A stretch of DNA of 64,000 nt from Arthrobacter echini (GCF_004803505.1 NZ_SSWH01000002.1:281305-345304); one strand, 5' to 3'. Positions 1-11,218 are shown, counted from the first letter of the stretch. The notes: generated by a model from the sequence alone, not told the origin. Numbers and translations are program-made.

Positions 1-2
1 GG

Positions 3-197
3 GAGGAGCCCCGCGTGGAGCGGTTCGAGCAGGTCGGCGCCGCGTACACCTACGAGCTCCGCGAGGTCACCCGCTGCATCCAGGAGGGCCTCCGGGAGAG
101 TCCTACCATGCCGCTCGACGACACCCTGGCCACGCTCCGCCTGTTCGACGACGTGCGGGCGCAGCTCGGGGTGCGGTACGCCAACGACGACGCCTGA
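3..197 (+). CDS. C-terminal end of a Gfo/Idh/MocA-type oxidoreductase (partial)
   Basis: The reading frame is already open at the left edge of the window and stops at 195-197, so only the last 64 or so codons are present. The tail (YELREVTRCIQEGLRESPTM, then DDTLATLRLFDDVRAQLGVRY) is typical of the C-terminus of Gfo/Idh/MocA NAD(P)-dependent dehydrogenases of sugars or related polyols, where the helix after 'ESPTMPL' closes the domain. The catalytic and Rossmann parts lie outside the window, so the substrate cannot be inferred. The gene converges with icd and the two share a perfect hairpin between their stops. Confidence 0.6.
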   Translation, partial: EEPRVERFEQVGAAYTYELREVTRCIQEGLRESPTMPLDDTLATLRLFDDVRAQLGVRYANDDA

Positions 198-211
198 CGA
201 CCACGCGAACG

Positions 212-247
212 CACCCGGCCGGTCCAGCGCGCTGTACCGGCCGGGTG
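212..247. terminator. Bidirectional hairpin terminator between oxidoreductase and icd
   Basis: Two exact 12-base arms, CACCCGGCCGGT (212-223) and ACCGGCCGGGTG (236-247), are separated by 12 bases and sit between the stops of two convergent genes. There is no T-run, as is common for strong GC-rich actinobacterial terminators. Confidence 0.7.
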
Positions 248-257
248 GAACGGACGC

Positions 258-2537
<2,280 letters not shown>

Positions 2538-2601
2538 CTATCGTGTCGCAGGTCCCGGCCCGCCGACCGACCGGCCGTGTGCCGGCGCCGGTGCCCGGTG
2601 G

Positions 2602-4215
2602 TCAGTGGTAGAAGTGGCGCGCACCCGTCAGGTACATGGTCACTCCCGCAGCATCGGCGGCGTCGATCACTTCCTGGTCACGGACGGATCCGCCGGGCTG
2701 GACGACGGCGCGGACACCGGCGTCGAGCAGGAGCTGGAGTCCGTCGGCGAAGGGGAAGAAGGCATCCGAGGCCGCAACGGCGCCCCGTGCCCGTTCTGTG
2801 TCGGCGAGCGTGTTCGCGCGTTCGACGGCGAGGCGGCAGGAATCCACCCGGTTCACCTGACCCATGCCGACGCCCACCGAGGCGCCGTCGCGCGCCAGGA
2901 GGATCGCATTGGACTTCACGGCCCGACAGGCCCTCCAGGCGAAGACGAGATCGGCGAGCACGGCGGGCTCGGCGGGCTCGCCCGCGGCCAGGGTCCATGC
3001 GGCGGGATCGTCGCCGTCGGCCTGGAGCGCATCGGCGGCCTGCATGAGCACTCCCCCGGACACCTGCCGGAACTCCACGGCATTCCGGCCGTAGCCCTCC
3101 GGAAGGGTCAGGAGCCGGATGTTCTTCTTCCGGCTCAGGATCTGCACGGCGTCGGCGGAGAACGACGGCGCGATCACGACCTCCGTGAAGATCTCCTGCA
3201 CCGTCTCGGCCATGCCGGCGGTGACCTCGCGGTTCGCGGCGATCACACCGCCGAAGGCCGAGACCGGATCGCAGGCGTGCGCCTTGGCGTGGGCGTCCGC
3301 GATGGCATCGGGGGCGTCGGCCGAGCCGACGGCGACACCGCACGGATTGGCGTGCTTGACGACGGCGACGGCGGGCTCGTCGAAGTCGAACGCTGCGCGC
3401 AGGGCCGCATCGGCGTCCACGACGTTGTTGTAACTCAGGGCCTTGCCGTGGAGCTGGTCCGCCTGGGCGATGCCCGGCGTCGCCCCCTGCTCCACGTAGA
3501 GCGCCGCCTGCTGGTGCGGGTTCTCGCCGTACCGCAGCACCTCGGAGCGCTCCAGCGCCAGACCCGCATAGCCCGGCCAGCTCACCTCCCCGTCCGCACC
3601 TGCGTCTGTGTCGAAGTGCTGAGCGGTCCACGCGGCGACGGCGGTGTCGTAGGCGGCCGTGTGCGCGAAGGCGCGTGCGGCCAGTCGGCGTCGGGCTGCC
3701 AGCTCGAAGCCACCCTCGGTTACCGCCGTGACCACGTCCCCGTAGCCGGCCGGGTCCACGACGACGGCGACCGACGGATGGTTCTTCGCGGCGGAGCGGA
3801 CCATCGCGGGACCACCGATGTCGATCTGCTCGACGACGGCGTCGGGCTCCGCGCCGGAGCGCACCGTCTCGACGAACGGGTACAGATTCACGACGACGAG
3901 ATCGAACGCCTCGATGCCGAGCTCGGTGAGCTGCTCCACGTGCTCGGGGCGCCGACGATCGGCCAGGATGCCCGCGTGGACGCTCGGATGCAGGGTCTTC
4001 ACGCGCCCGTCGAGCGTCTCCTGGAACCCGGTCACCTCGGAGACCTCGGTCACGGGCACACCCGCGGCGGCGATGCGTTGCGCCGTCGACCCGGTGGAGA
4101 CGATCGAGACGCCTGCGCGGTGCAGGCCCTGCGCGAGCTCCTCCAGGCCGGTCTTGTCGAACACCGAGATCAGCGCTCGGCGGATGGGGACACGATCGGG
4201 CTGGTCAGGACTCAC
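2602..4215 (-). CDS. purH: Bifunctional AICAR formyltransferase / IMP cyclohydrolase
   Basis: PurH catalyses the last two steps of de novo IMP synthesis: formylation of AICAR with 10-formyl-THF, then ring closure. The 537 residues show the N-terminal MGS-like cyclohydrolase domain ([47 protein letters not shown]) followed by the transformylase domain ([25 protein letters not shown], and C-terminal [19 protein letters not shown] and [17 protein letters not shown]). The start is a GTG at 4215 with GGAGA five bases upstream. In related genomes purN normally sits immediately upstream of purH. Here they are separated by a DUF559 gene, an MFS gene and corA. Confidence 0.96.
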   Translation of the reverse strand: MSPDQPDRVPIRRALISVFDKTGLEELAQGLHRAGVSIVSTGSTAQRIAAAGVPVTEVSEVTGFQETLDGRVKTLHPSVHAGILADRRRPEHVEQLTELGIEAFDLVVVNLYPFVETVRSGAEPDAVVEQIDIGGPAMVRSAAKNHPSVAVVVDPAGYGDVVTAVTEGGFELAARRRLAARAFAHTAAYDTAVAAWTAQHFDTDAGADGEVSWPGYAGLALERSEVLRYGENPHQQAALYVEQGATPGIAQADQLHGKALSYNNVVDADAALRAAFDFDEPAVAVVKHANPCGVAVGSADAPDAIADAHAKAHACDPVSAFGGVIAANREVTAGMAETVQEIFTEVVIAPSFSADAVQILSRKKNIRLLTLPEGYGRNAVEFRQVSGGVLMQAADALQADGDDPAAWTLAAGEPAEPAVLADLVFAWRACRAVKSNAILLARDGASVGVGMGQVNRVDSCRLAVERANTLADTERARGAVAASDAFFPFADGLQLLLDAGVRAVVQPGGSVRDQEVIDAADAAGVTMYLTGARHFYH

Positions 4216-4266
4216 GCGGGTCTCCGTCGATAGGGCGTCGTTGGGCTCGGTCGAGTCTATCGGGAC

Positions 4267-4325
4267 GTCGAGATCGCAGACGTTACCGTCCCAGGTCCCG
4301 GGTCGTGGTCATTTCTGCGGTTTCG
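4267..4325. repeat. Imperfect palindrome downstream of the DUF559 gene (left copy)
   Basis: Left arm 4269-4287 (CGAGATCGCAGACGTTACC) can pair with right arm 4307-4325 (GGTCATTTCTGCGGTTTCG) at 14 of 19 positions. The same layout, with the same GTCGAGATCGCAGA block on the left and TCATTTCTGC on the right, recurs at 5344-5402 on the other side of the DUF559 gene. The copy ends seven bases before that gene's stop, so it may also serve as its terminator. Confidence 0.65.
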
Positions 4326-4332
4326 ACGCCGC

Positions 4333-5280
4333 TCACGAGGCGCCGCATGACTCCAGCGCTCTCCGGATCCTGGCAACCGCATCCTGGCGCCGCGAGCCAA
4401 GATGGATCTTCGTGAAGCGCAGGACTGTCCACCCCAGCCGCTGGAGCCGTTCGTCGCGCTCGATGTCGTGGGCCCATTGATGGGCGTCCCTCAGGTGATG
4501 CTCGCCCTCGTACTCGAGGGCGATCCTGCGAGCCCTGTACTGCAGATCCGGTCGGGAGACCCTGCGCCCTTGGTCGTCGAGGATCCACTCGTTCACCTCG
4601 GGCTCGGGCAGTCCCGCGCCGACGATGAGCAGGCGGAGCCGGCTCTCGGCCGCGGAATCGACCCCCGTGCGGAGCAGGGGCAGGGCCTTCCGGGCCAGCG
4701 CGATACCCCGGGCACCGGAGCGTGAGGCAAGCGTCGTCGTGAGCTCCGGCAGCCCCGTCAGCGGATTCGGCAGTGCTGTCGCCGCCGGAAGTCGTGGTGC
4801 ATCAGGACGCCGCAGCAGCGCATCCCCTGCGGCAACCAGCTCCGTCAGGGACAGCTGCGCTGCGAGGTCGCACCAGGTGCGTGCCGGAGAGGTGAGCGGC
4901 ACGCCGTAGACGGTGACGGCGTCCACGTCCCGCAGCCGGGAGACGTGCCCGATGACTCCGCTCCTCCTGGGCTGAGCCGCTCCGGAAGGACGCGTGAGAT
5001 GGATCGGCGCGTCCTGGGACCGGCGAGGCAGGGGCAGACCCCAGAGCAGTGCGGCTGTCGTGTGGCTCGCGACAGTCCCCGGGGAGAGTCCGCCCAGGCA
5101 GGCGACGACGTCGGACAGGTCCGCCCCCGATCCGGCGAACGACCGCACACTCCTCGACTCACGCGTGAACGCGGTGCGACGCAGCACGTGAGGAGGCAGC
5201 CCGAGCCTGCGAGCCGTTCCGACACTGAAGCACCGCGTCAGGTGGAGCCGCAGGAGGGCCTCGGCGTAGGGATCGACCAT
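4333..5280 (-). CDS. DUF559 nuclease-fold protein with AbiEi-like N-terminal half
   Basis: The 315-residue protein has two parts. Residues about 1-190 resemble the winged-helix/AbiEi-like region common in actinobacterial DUF559 proteins (TASHTTAALLWGLPLP-like text, then VYGVPLTSPARTWCDLA). Residues about 220-312 are a DUF559 domain: RPDLQYRARRIALEYEGEHH contains the PD...E-x-E core of a Vsr/PD-(D/E)XK-like nuclease fold, ending in DERLQRLGWTVLRFTKIHL. Biochemistry of this family is not settled; a nicking, repair or defence role is inference. No partner toxin gene is adjacent. The gene is bracketed by two copies of one palindrome (4267-4325 and 5347-5402), which suggests it moves or is maintained as a unit of about 1.1 kb. 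There is no strong ribosome-binding site. Confidence 0.8.
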   Translation of the reverse strand: MVDPYAEALLRLHLTRCFSVGTARRLGLPPHVLRRTAFTRESRSVRSFAGSGADLSDVVACLGGLSPGTVASHTTAALLWGLPLPRRSQDAPIHLTRPSGAAQPRRSGVIGHVSRLRDVDAVTVYGVPLTSPARTWCDLAAQLSLTELVAAGDALLRRPDAPRLPAATALPNPLTGLPELTTTLASRSGARGIALARKALPLLRTGVDSAAESRLRLLIVGAGLPEPEVNEWILDDQGRRVSRPDLQYRARRIALEYEGEHHLRDAHQWAHDIERDERLQRLGWTVLRFTKIHLGSRRQDAVARIRRALESCGAS

Positions 5281-5346
5281 GCACCCATCGTGGATGTTGC
5301 GGACCCGGACGAGGAGTTGTCCACAGCTCTCGGACCGCCGGGTCGT

Positions 5347-5402
5347 CGAGATCGCAGAAATGACCGGTCGTCGCCCGAGCCGCTGTCATTTCTGCTGTCT
5401 CG
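5347..5402. repeat. Near-perfect palindrome upstream of the DUF559 gene (right copy)
   Basis: Arms CGAGATCGCAGAAATGAC (5347-5364) and GTCATTTCTGCTGTCTCG (5385-5402) pair at 16 of 18 positions around a 20-base centre. It shares its blocks with the copy at 4267-4325. It lies between the divergent DUF559 and MFS genes, so it is less likely to be a plain terminator here. Confidence 0.7.
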
Positions 5403-5473
5403 GCGCAACGAAAGGAAGTACGGGACCGTCGCGGTACAGTTCTCGCTGTAAACGGCCCCTCCCCGAAGGCATC

Positions 5474-6826
5474 ATGAGCATCAATACGCAGCTACCCACA
5501 GGCGACCAGGTGGTCCAGGACCTCCCCTGGCGCTGGAAGGTCCAGGGGAAGATCTTCCTCATCGGCGGTCTGGGCTTCATGTTCGACGCCTGGGACGTGA
5601 CCCTCAATGCCTATCTGATCCCCCTGCTGATCGCGGACTGGGGCATCTCGCCCGGCCAGGCAGGATGGATCGCGACGTCGAACCTGATCGGCATGGCGGT
5701 GGGGGCCTTCGTGTGGGGCTCCGTGGCGGATCTGATCGGCCGCAAGAGCGCCTTCACGCTCACCCTCCTGGTCTTCTCCGTCTTCACCGTGTGCGGGGCG
5801 TTCTCCCCGGACATCCTCTGGTTCTGCGTCTTCCGGTTCCTGGCGGGCTTCGGGCTCGGCGGCTGCATCCCCGTGGACTACGCCCTCGTGGGCGAATTCA
5901 CCCCGCGGCGCCAGCGCGGGCGCGTCCTCACCGCCATGGACGGGTGGTGGCCCATCGGCGCCTTCCTCTGCGGTGTGGTGACGACGGCGGTCATCTCCAC
6001 CACCGGCGACTGGCGGTACGCGATGCTCGTCATGGTCCTGCCCGCACTCCTGGTGTTCTGGGTGCGCCGGGGCGTCCCGGAATCCCCGCTCTTCCTCGTG
6101 CAGCGCGGACGCGGCGACGAGGCGCGAGCCGTCATCGACGATCTCGTGGAGCGCACCGGCGGCGAGCAGCGGTCCTGGCGCCTTCCCGATCCGGAGAAGA
6201 TCCCGAAGCTCTCGCTGGGCAGCATCTCGGGCCAGCTCACCGGCCTCTGGCGGTACAACTGGCGCATCACGCTGACCGCGTGGAGCCTGTTCCTGACCAT
6301 CCTGCTCGTCTACTACGGGGCGCTGACCTGGATGCCGCGCATTCTCATCGCCTCCGGCTACGCGCAGTCGGTGGCCTTCATCGCCACCACGTTCATGACC
6401 GGCGTCGGCTTCCTCGGCGTCATCGCCGCAGCCCTCCTCGTGGAGCGCGTGGGCCGCAAGTGGCTCCTGGCCGTCACCGGACCGGGTTCCGCCCTCCTGC
6501 TGGTCGTCTTCGCCCTGACCCTGGACCTGCCGGCCGTCGCGACGGCCTGGCTGCTGGCCTTCGGCTTCGTGGTGCAGGTGGCCATCCCCGTGCTCTACAC
6601 CTACGTCTTGGAGCTGTACCCCACCGAGCTGCGTGGCAGCGGTTTCGGGTGGGCGTCGACCATCTCGCGGATCGGAGCAGGGCTGGTGCCGCTGATCTTC
6701 GGCACCCTGCTGTGGCCCTACCTCGGCCTGCCGCTCACCTTCGCCCTCATCGGCTCCCTCGTGGTCCTCGCCGTGCTCTTCATGGCCTTCAACGCTCCCG
6801 AGACGCGGCGCGAGAGGCTCAGCTGA
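5474..6826 (+). CDS. MFS transporter (metabolite:H+ symporter / NiaP-like)
   Basis: A 450-residue inner-membrane carrier with about 12 hydrophobic segments. Family signatures are GSVADLIGRKSAF after the second helix, RFLAGFGLGGCIPVDYALVGEF in the fourth, ERVGRKW in the second half and LYPTELRGSGFGWASTISRIG near the C-terminus. This combination is typical of the sugar/aromatic-acid porter branch that includes NiaP. The substrate is not readable from sequence. The frame is open further upstream, but the ATG at 5474 starts the usual hydrophilic N-tail and has GAAGG five bases before it. It is transcribed divergently from the DUF559 gene and converges with corA. Confidence 0.85.
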   Translation: MSINTQLPTGDQVVQDLPWRWKVQGKIFLIGGLGFMFDAWDVTLNAYLIPLLIADWGISPGQAGWIATSNLIGMAVGAFVWGSVADLIGRKSAFTLTLLVFSVFTVCGAFSPDILWFCVFRFLAGFGLGGCIPVDYALVGEFTPRRQRGRVLTAMDGWWPIGAFLCGVVTTAVISTTGDWRYAMLVMVLPALLVFWVRRGVPESPLFLVQRGRGDEARAVIDDLVERTGGEQRSWRLPDPEKIPKLSLGSISGQLTGLWRYNWRITLTAWSLFLTILLVYYGALTWMPRILIASGYAQSVAFIATTFMTGVGFLGVIAAALLVERVGRKWLLAVTGPGSALLLVVFALTLDLPAVATAWLLAFGFVVQVAIPVLYTYVLELYPTELRGSGFGWASTISRIGAGLVPLIFGTLLWPYLGLPLTFALIGSLVVLAVLFMAFNAPETRRERLS

Positions 6827-6860
6827 ACAGGTTCAGCCCGAGCTCCGACGGACGGGTCTG

Positions 6861-7877
6861 CTAGAGCCAGCGGTTGCGCTTGAACGCCCAGTACAGCCCG
6901 GCACCGAGGGCGAGCATGAGCACGACGGCGAACGGATAGCCCAGGCGCCAGTGCAGCTCGGGCATCAGGTCGAAGTTCATCCCGTAGATGGAGGCGATCA
7001 GGGTCGGTGCGAAGAGGATGGCCGCCCAGGACGAGATGCGCTTGACCTGCTCGCCCTGCGCCAGCGAGGTCTCCGTGAGCCGCGTCATCTCCTCGTTCTG
7101 CCGCTGCGCCACGAGGGTGGAGTGCACGGTGAGGGCATTCTGCAGCAGCGTGCGGAAGGTGTTGACGCGTTCGACGACGCGGATCACGTGGTCCTGCACG
7201 TCGCGCAGGTTCCGCGCGAGCTCGTCATCCACCCGGTACTTCCCGGCGCCGTCGAGCAGTGCGTCCAGCATGTCCTGGAGCGGCTGGGTGGCGCGCTGGA
7301 ACTCGATGACCTCGCGGTGGAGCTGGTAGATCCGGCGCGAGACGTCCGGTGCTCCCCCGAAGAGGTCGTTCTCGATCTCGTCGACGTCGTTCTCGAGTCC
7401 CAGCACCACGGGCCGGTACTCGTCCACGACCTGATCGAGCAGTGCATAGAGGACCGCGTGCGGACCGGCCGCGAGCAGCTCGGGATCGGCCTCCATCCTG
7501 CGTCGGACCACCCCGAGATCCGGCGACTCGGCGTGGCGGATGGTCACCACGAAGTCCTGTCCGATGAAGATGTGCAGCTCACCGAACTCCACCTTCTCCT
7601 CGGCGTCGAGGTAGCGGGCGGGCCGCAGGACGATGAAGAGGGTGTCGCCGTAGCGCTCCAGTTTGGCCCGCTGGTGACCGTTGGCGGCATCCTCGACGGC
7701 GAGCGGATGCAGCCCGAACTCGGCCTCGACGGCGTCGAGCTCGTCGCCGTCCGGGCGGTAGAGGCCGATCCACGCCATCCCGCCGCTTTCCCGCATCAGC
7801 TCGAAGGTGCGGTCGAGATTCTCCGGGGCTATGCGCTTCTTCCCGTCCACGTAGACGGCATTCGTGATCAGGGGCAT
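6861..7877 (-). CDS. corA: CorA family magnesium/cobalt transporter
   Basis: A 338-residue CorA: long acidic cytoplasmic domain, coiled region (RVNTFRTLLQNALTVHSTLV) and two C-terminal membrane helices. The first helix ends in the selectivity motif GMN (IYGMNFDLMPELHW) and the protein closes with the basic KRNRWL tail. It mediates Mg2+ influx as a pentamer. The frame extends upstream into purN, but the ATG at 7877 lies one base after the purN stop (TGAGATG) and begins the family N-terminus MPLITNAVYVDG. Translation therefore looks coupled to purN. Confidence 0.9.
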   Translation of the reverse strand: MPLITNAVYVDGKKRIAPENLDRTFELMRESGGMAWIGLYRPDGDELDAVEAEFGLHPLAVEDAANGHQRAKLERYGDTLFIVLRPARYLDAEEKVEFGELHIFIGQDFVVTIRHAESPDLGVVRRRMEADPELLAAGPHAVLYALLDQVVDEYRPVVLGLENDVDEIENDLFGGAPDVSRRIYQLHREVIEFQRATQPLQDMLDALLDGAGKYRVDDELARNLRDVQDHVIRVVERVNTFRTLLQNALTVHSTLVAQRQNEEMTRLTETSLAQGEQVKRISSWAAILFAPTLIASIYGMNFDLMPELHWRLGYPFAVVLMLALGAGLYWAFKRNRWL

Positions 7878-7878
7878 C

Positions 7879-8514
7879 TCAGGCGCCCTGGCCCGGACCG
7901 GCAGGTCTGCGCTCGGGAAGACGGTCGGGAGCGCGGTCGCCGGCACTCTCCGTGCTCCGGGCGAGGTCAGCGAGCGTGGCGATCAGGAGCCTGCGCTCCT
8001 CGATCTTGATGCGCTCGTGCAGGCTCTGTTCGGTGTCACCGGGCAGAACGGCGACCGGCGCCTGCGCGAGGATGGGCCCGGTGTCGATCCCGGCGTCGGC
8101 GATCATGATGGTGCACCCCGTGACCTTGACACCGTGGGCCAGCGCGTCGCGGACGCCATGGGCGCCGGGGAAGCTCGGCAGCAGCGCCGGATGCGTGTTC
8201 AGGTACCGCTGCGGGAACCGGTCGAGGAACTGCTGGTCCACGATCCGCATGAAGCCCGAGGACACCACGTAGTCCGGGGCGTAGGCCGCGACGGCGTCCG
8301 TGAGCGCCCGGTTCCACGCGGAGCGCTCCGGGTACCGGCGGAAGTCCACCTCGAAGGTGGGGATCCCGGCGTCGTCCGCCCGCCGGACACCCCCGGTACC
8401 GGGGCGGTCCGCTCCGACGGCGGCGAGGGTGACGGGGAGGGAACCGTCGGCGATCGCGTCCATCACGCCCTGGAGGTTCGATCCGCTGCCGGAGACGAGG
8501 ACCACGATGCGCAT
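7879..8514 (-). CDS. purN: Phosphoribosylglycinamide formyltransferase
   Basis: PurN transfers a formyl group from 10-formyl-THF to GAR in purine synthesis. The 211 residues include the N-terminal loop VLVSGSGSNLQGVMDAI, the active-site region LPSFPGAHGVRDALAHGVKVTGCT (Asn and His of the NTHPALLPSF block and the downstream Asp of IADAGIDTGPI). The ATG at 8514 gives the standard start. It is followed by corA with the start codon one base after its stop. purH, usually adjacent, lies about 3.7 kb downstream here. Confidence 0.95.
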   Translation of the reverse strand: MRIVVLVSGSGSNLQGVMDAIADGSLPVTLAAVGADRPGTGGVRRADDAGIPTFEVDFRRYPERSAWNRALTDAVAAYAPDYVVSSGFMRIVDQQFLDRFPQRYLNTHPALLPSFPGAHGVRDALAHGVKVTGCTIMIADAGIDTGPILAQAPVAVLPGDTEQSLHERIKIEERRLLIATLADLARSTESAGDRAPDRLPERRPAGPGQGA

Positions 8515-8570
8515 GGCTCAACCTTAGGGTCTTCGCTCACCTAGGGTTGAACCATGCCGATGGAGACCAG

Positions 8571-9008
8571 ATGACGCAGCAGGGCACAGGGCGGGGCGGG
8601 CCGGTCAGGGCCGCGGAGCCGCAGCAGGGCCCGCCGGACGACGCCGCCGCGCGCGGGAAATCAGCACGAAGCTGGCTGCGCCTGTTCGTGCTGGCGCTGC
8701 TCGCGGGCGTGCTGATGAGCGCTCTCGCGCTGCCGTGGAAGGTGCTCGCCCTCGTCGTGTCGGTGTTCGCCCTGGCCGCCGGTGTCGTCGGACTCGTGAA
8801 GGCGATCGGCGCGAGGCTCCCCCGCCTCGTGGTGATCGCAACCTCGCTGGGCCTTGCCGCGGCCCTCTTCCTCAGCGTGAGTACGGCTGTTTCGGTGCTG
8901 CTCTGGCCGGTCACGCGTGCCTACGAGGACTGCGTGTCCCGAGCGCTGACGCTGCAGGCCCGGAGCGACTGCGAGGACGCCCTGCGGAGGTTCGACACAG
9001 CCGGGTGA
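8571..9008 (+). CDS. Small membrane protein of unknown function
   Basis: A 145-residue protein with a Gly/Pro/Gln-rich cytoplasmic N-tail (about 35 residues), then three hydrophobic segments (LRLFVLALLAGVLMSALAL, VLALVVSVFALAAGVVGLV, LVVIATSLGLAAALFL) and a short soluble C-tail with two cysteines (YEDCVSRALTLQARSDCEDA). I do not recognise a named family. The ATG at 8571 has GGAG five bases upstream, better than the TTG 24 bases earlier. It is divergent from purN and converges with the DUF6350 gene, a place where similar small proteins occur in Micrococcaceae. Confidence 0.65.
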   Translation: MTQQGTGRGGPVRAAEPQQGPPDDAAARGKSARSWLRLFVLALLAGVLMSALALPWKVLALVVSVFALAAGVVGLVKAIGARLPRLVVIATSLGLAAALFLSVSTAVSVLLWPVTRAYEDCVSRALTLQARSDCEDALRRFDTAG

Positions 9009-9035
9009 CGGCGCCCGCCGAGGCCGGACGTGCGC

Positions 9036-10331
9036 TCAGCGGCGTCCGGCATCGCGTTCGAGCAGGGGTCCGACGGCGTGGCCGAGCACGGCGCCCAGCG
9101 CCACCTCCAGCGCGAGCCACATGCCGAGCGCCAGCGGGTCCGGACCGAGTTCCGTGAACCGCCCGAGCCCCAGTGATGCACGGGAGACGAGGGCCGCGAG
9201 GACGCCACCGGCCCCTGCTGCGAGGCCGATGAGGACGGCGAGCGCCAGCGTCGACGCAGGCGCGGTCAGCCATCGCCGACGCGACTGCAGGGCGAGCCAC
9301 TCGTCCAGGTGGTTCTCCCCCTCGCGGAAGAACCACCATCCTGCAAGCACTCCGGCGAGGACCGGGATAGCCACTGCCGCGTACCCGTAGTCCAGGGTTC
9401 CCGCCGGCAGCGCCCCGAGCACCGGGATTGCGGGCAGGGGGCCCACGCTGCTCGCGAGCGGCGTGATGGAACTGCCGGCACCGAGGGCTAATCCGGCGCC
9501 GGTGGACCAGGACAGCGCCCAGAGCGCGAGATTCGGCAGGAAGCCCAGTTGGAGCACGGTGAGTACGAGTGCGGCGGTTGGTCCGCCGTCGATCCTTTCG
9601 TAGATCGCCGCGACGCCTGCCCAGTTCAGGCCGATCGCCACGGCGAGCAGTACGGCCGAGAGCCCTGCTGCCGCCAGGACCGCGAGGAAGCCGGAGCGCA
9701 GGATCGCCCAGATGTAGGCACCGATCCAGCGCGCCTGCTGACTGGACCGGCCGGCTGCGGCTACGAGGTCGATCCCCAGGAGCGGGCTCCATGCCCCTGC
9801 TTCACGGCGGGCACCGGCTACGAGGCCCGCCGCTACGCCGAGTGCGGGAATCAGTGCTCCGGCCAGCAGGGAAGCCGCGGCTTCCGGTGTCCTCGAGAGG
9901 AACGCGACGCCGGCGCCGATCGCCGCGTAGGCGAGAAGTGCTCCGAGCAGGCCCTGCCACAGGCGGGCCGCATACGAGGCCCGCGCCGTGTAGGAGGCCC
10001 GCGCCAGACGGCGTCCGGCACGCCGGGCGAGCAGTAGCGGCACCAGGATCAGACCGAGCGGGATCGCGTGCAGCACACCCGACGCGGCACCACCGGCACT
10101 GTCGGCGGGAAACTGCAGAACCAGAGGTACCCCGTGCAGCACGAGCCATCCCTGACCGGCCAGCCTGGCCGCGGACTCGGCCGTGCGCTCGGCGAAGCCT
10201 CCGGTGAGCCAGACGAGCGCGATCGGGAGGACCACGATCAGCGCCGAGATCAGCGCAGCCTGCCCGAGTTCCAGTGCGCCCTGCAGCCACAGGGGCATGG
10301 GAAGAGTACGGTCTCTGGTGGGGAGTTTCAT
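9036..10331 (-). CDS. DUF6350 family polytopic membrane protein
   Basis: About 430 residues, almost entirely hydrophobic with 9-10 predicted helices, beginning with LPMPLWLQGALELGQAALIS and ending LALEVALGAVLGHAVGPLLE. This is the DUF6350 (PerM-like, sometimes called a cell-division membrane protein) family that sits beside purN in Micrococcales. The function is unknown. The start is uncertain: ATGs at 10331 and 10340 (and an upstream TTG/GTG extension) are all possible, because GGAGGGG directly abuts the 10331 ATG with no spacing. The gene converges with the small membrane protein, with stops 27 bases apart. Confidence 0.75.
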   Translation of the reverse strand: MKLPTRDRTLPMPLWLQGALELGQAALISALIVVLPIALVWLTGGFAERTAESAARLAGQGWLVLHGVPLVLQFPADSAGGAASGVLHAIPLGLILVPLLLARRAGRRLARASYTARASYAARLWQGLLGALLAYAAIGAGVAFLSRTPEAAASLLAGALIPALGVAAGLVAGARREAGAWSPLLGIDLVAAAGRSSQQARWIGAYIWAILRSGFLAVLAAAGLSAVLLAVAIGLNWAGVAAIYERIDGGPTAALVLTVLQLGFLPNLALWALSWSTGAGLALGAGSSITPLASSVGPLPAIPVLGALPAGTLDYGYAAVAIPVLAGVLAGWWFFREGENHLDEWLALQSRRRWLTAPASTLALAVLIGLAAGAGGVLAALVSRASLGLGRFTELGPDPLALGMWLALEVALGAVLGHAVGPLLERDAGRR

Positions 10332-10398
10332 CCCCTCCATGGTGCCATCGGCGCAGCACCAACCGGGCATCACACGCCGGCCCCGCGACGGCGCCTGC

Positions 10399-11151
10399 TC
10401 ACCCGAGAATGTCGATGACTCCCTTGACCACCGCGAGGCCTGCTCCGATGAAGGCGATCACGATCACGAACAGTCGCGCCTGGTCGTCGCGCACGAAGCG
10501 GCCCAGTTTTTCGCCGAGGAAGATGCCCACCATGATGACCAGCCCGATCGCCGCCCACATCCATGGAGTCAGCATGGGCGCCTGCGACGGGTCGAGCAGC
10601 AGTTTCGTGACGAGCGTGACCGTGCCGATGCAAACGAAGAACGGCTGCAGGGTCGCGGCGAAGGGACGCTGCGGCCAGCGCGAGAGGACGGCGTAGGCGC
10701 TCACGGCGGGGCCGCCGACACCGGCCATCGAGTTGGTGAGTCCGGCGGCGAAACCTGCCAGTGCTTTGGGCGCGTTGCCGCGCACCACCACCTCGGAGCG
10801 CTGGAGCACCAGCGAGAGGGTCAGCGCCACCAGGACGATCCCCCCGACCGTCACGGACAGCGGGGCGGAGGGCACGACGACGGCGAGGAAGGAACCCGGG
10901 ACGGACCCGGCCAGCGAGGGCACCACCAACCAGCGGAACATGCTCCAGTCGACGTCCTTCCACACCCGGCCCACGATGATGGACGAGGAGACGACGGCGC
11001 AGGCATTGACGAGGAGGATCCCCTCGTGGGGTCCGAGGATGATCACGAGGAACGGGGAGATCAGCAGCGCGAAGCCGAGACCGGCGATACGCTGCGCGAT
11101 GGCCCCCAGCAGGATGGAGGCCAGCACGATGAAGAAGATGCCCAGAGCCAC
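10399..11151 (-). CDS. TauE/SafE family anion permease
   Basis: The 250-residue product has about seven to eight hydrophobic helices and the family texts GAIAQRIAGLGFALLISPFL, GFAAGLTNSMAGVGGPAVSAY and the C-terminal GIFLGEKLGRFV. TauE/SafE (DUF81) proteins export or import sulfite, sulfoacetate and similar anions. The substrate here is unknown. The open frame continues 120 codons upstream, but that stretch is antisense to the divergent DUF1684 gene and lacks membrane character, so I place the start at the GTG at 11151, just before the first helix. No clear ribosome-binding site. Confidence 0.8.
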   Translation of the reverse strand: MALGIFFIVLASILLGAIAQRIAGLGFALLISPFLVIILGPHEGILLVNACAVVSSSIIVGRVWKDVDWSMFRWLVVPSLAGSVPGSFLAVVVPSAPLSVTVGGIVLVALTLSLVLQRSEVVVRGNAPKALAGFAAGLTNSMAGVGGPAVSAYAVLSRWPQRPFAATLQPFFVCIGTVTLVTKLLLDPSQAPMLTPWMWAAIGLVIMVGIFLGEKLGRFVRDDQARLFVIVIAFIGAGLAVVKGVIDILG

Positions 11152-11204
11152 CAGTTCACAGTACGCCGGGGGACGGCATCGATCGTCGGTGCACGCGACG
11201 GCGG

Positions 11205-11218
11205 TAGCCTGTCCCGTA
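11205..11218 (+). promoter_or_regulatory. Candidate -10 box for a leaderless DUF1684 transcript
   Basis: TAGCCT (11205-11210) fits TANNNT and ends seven bases before the ATG at 11218, where transcription would begin. No Shine-Dalgarno sequence precedes that ATG. The -35 region is weak. Confidence 0.35.

Noticed and set aside
9023-9050. GCCGGACG/CGTCCGGC hairpin as a terminator between 9008 and 9036
   Set aside because: Its right arm lies within the last codons of the DUF6350 gene and codes for common residues; not separable from coding sequence.
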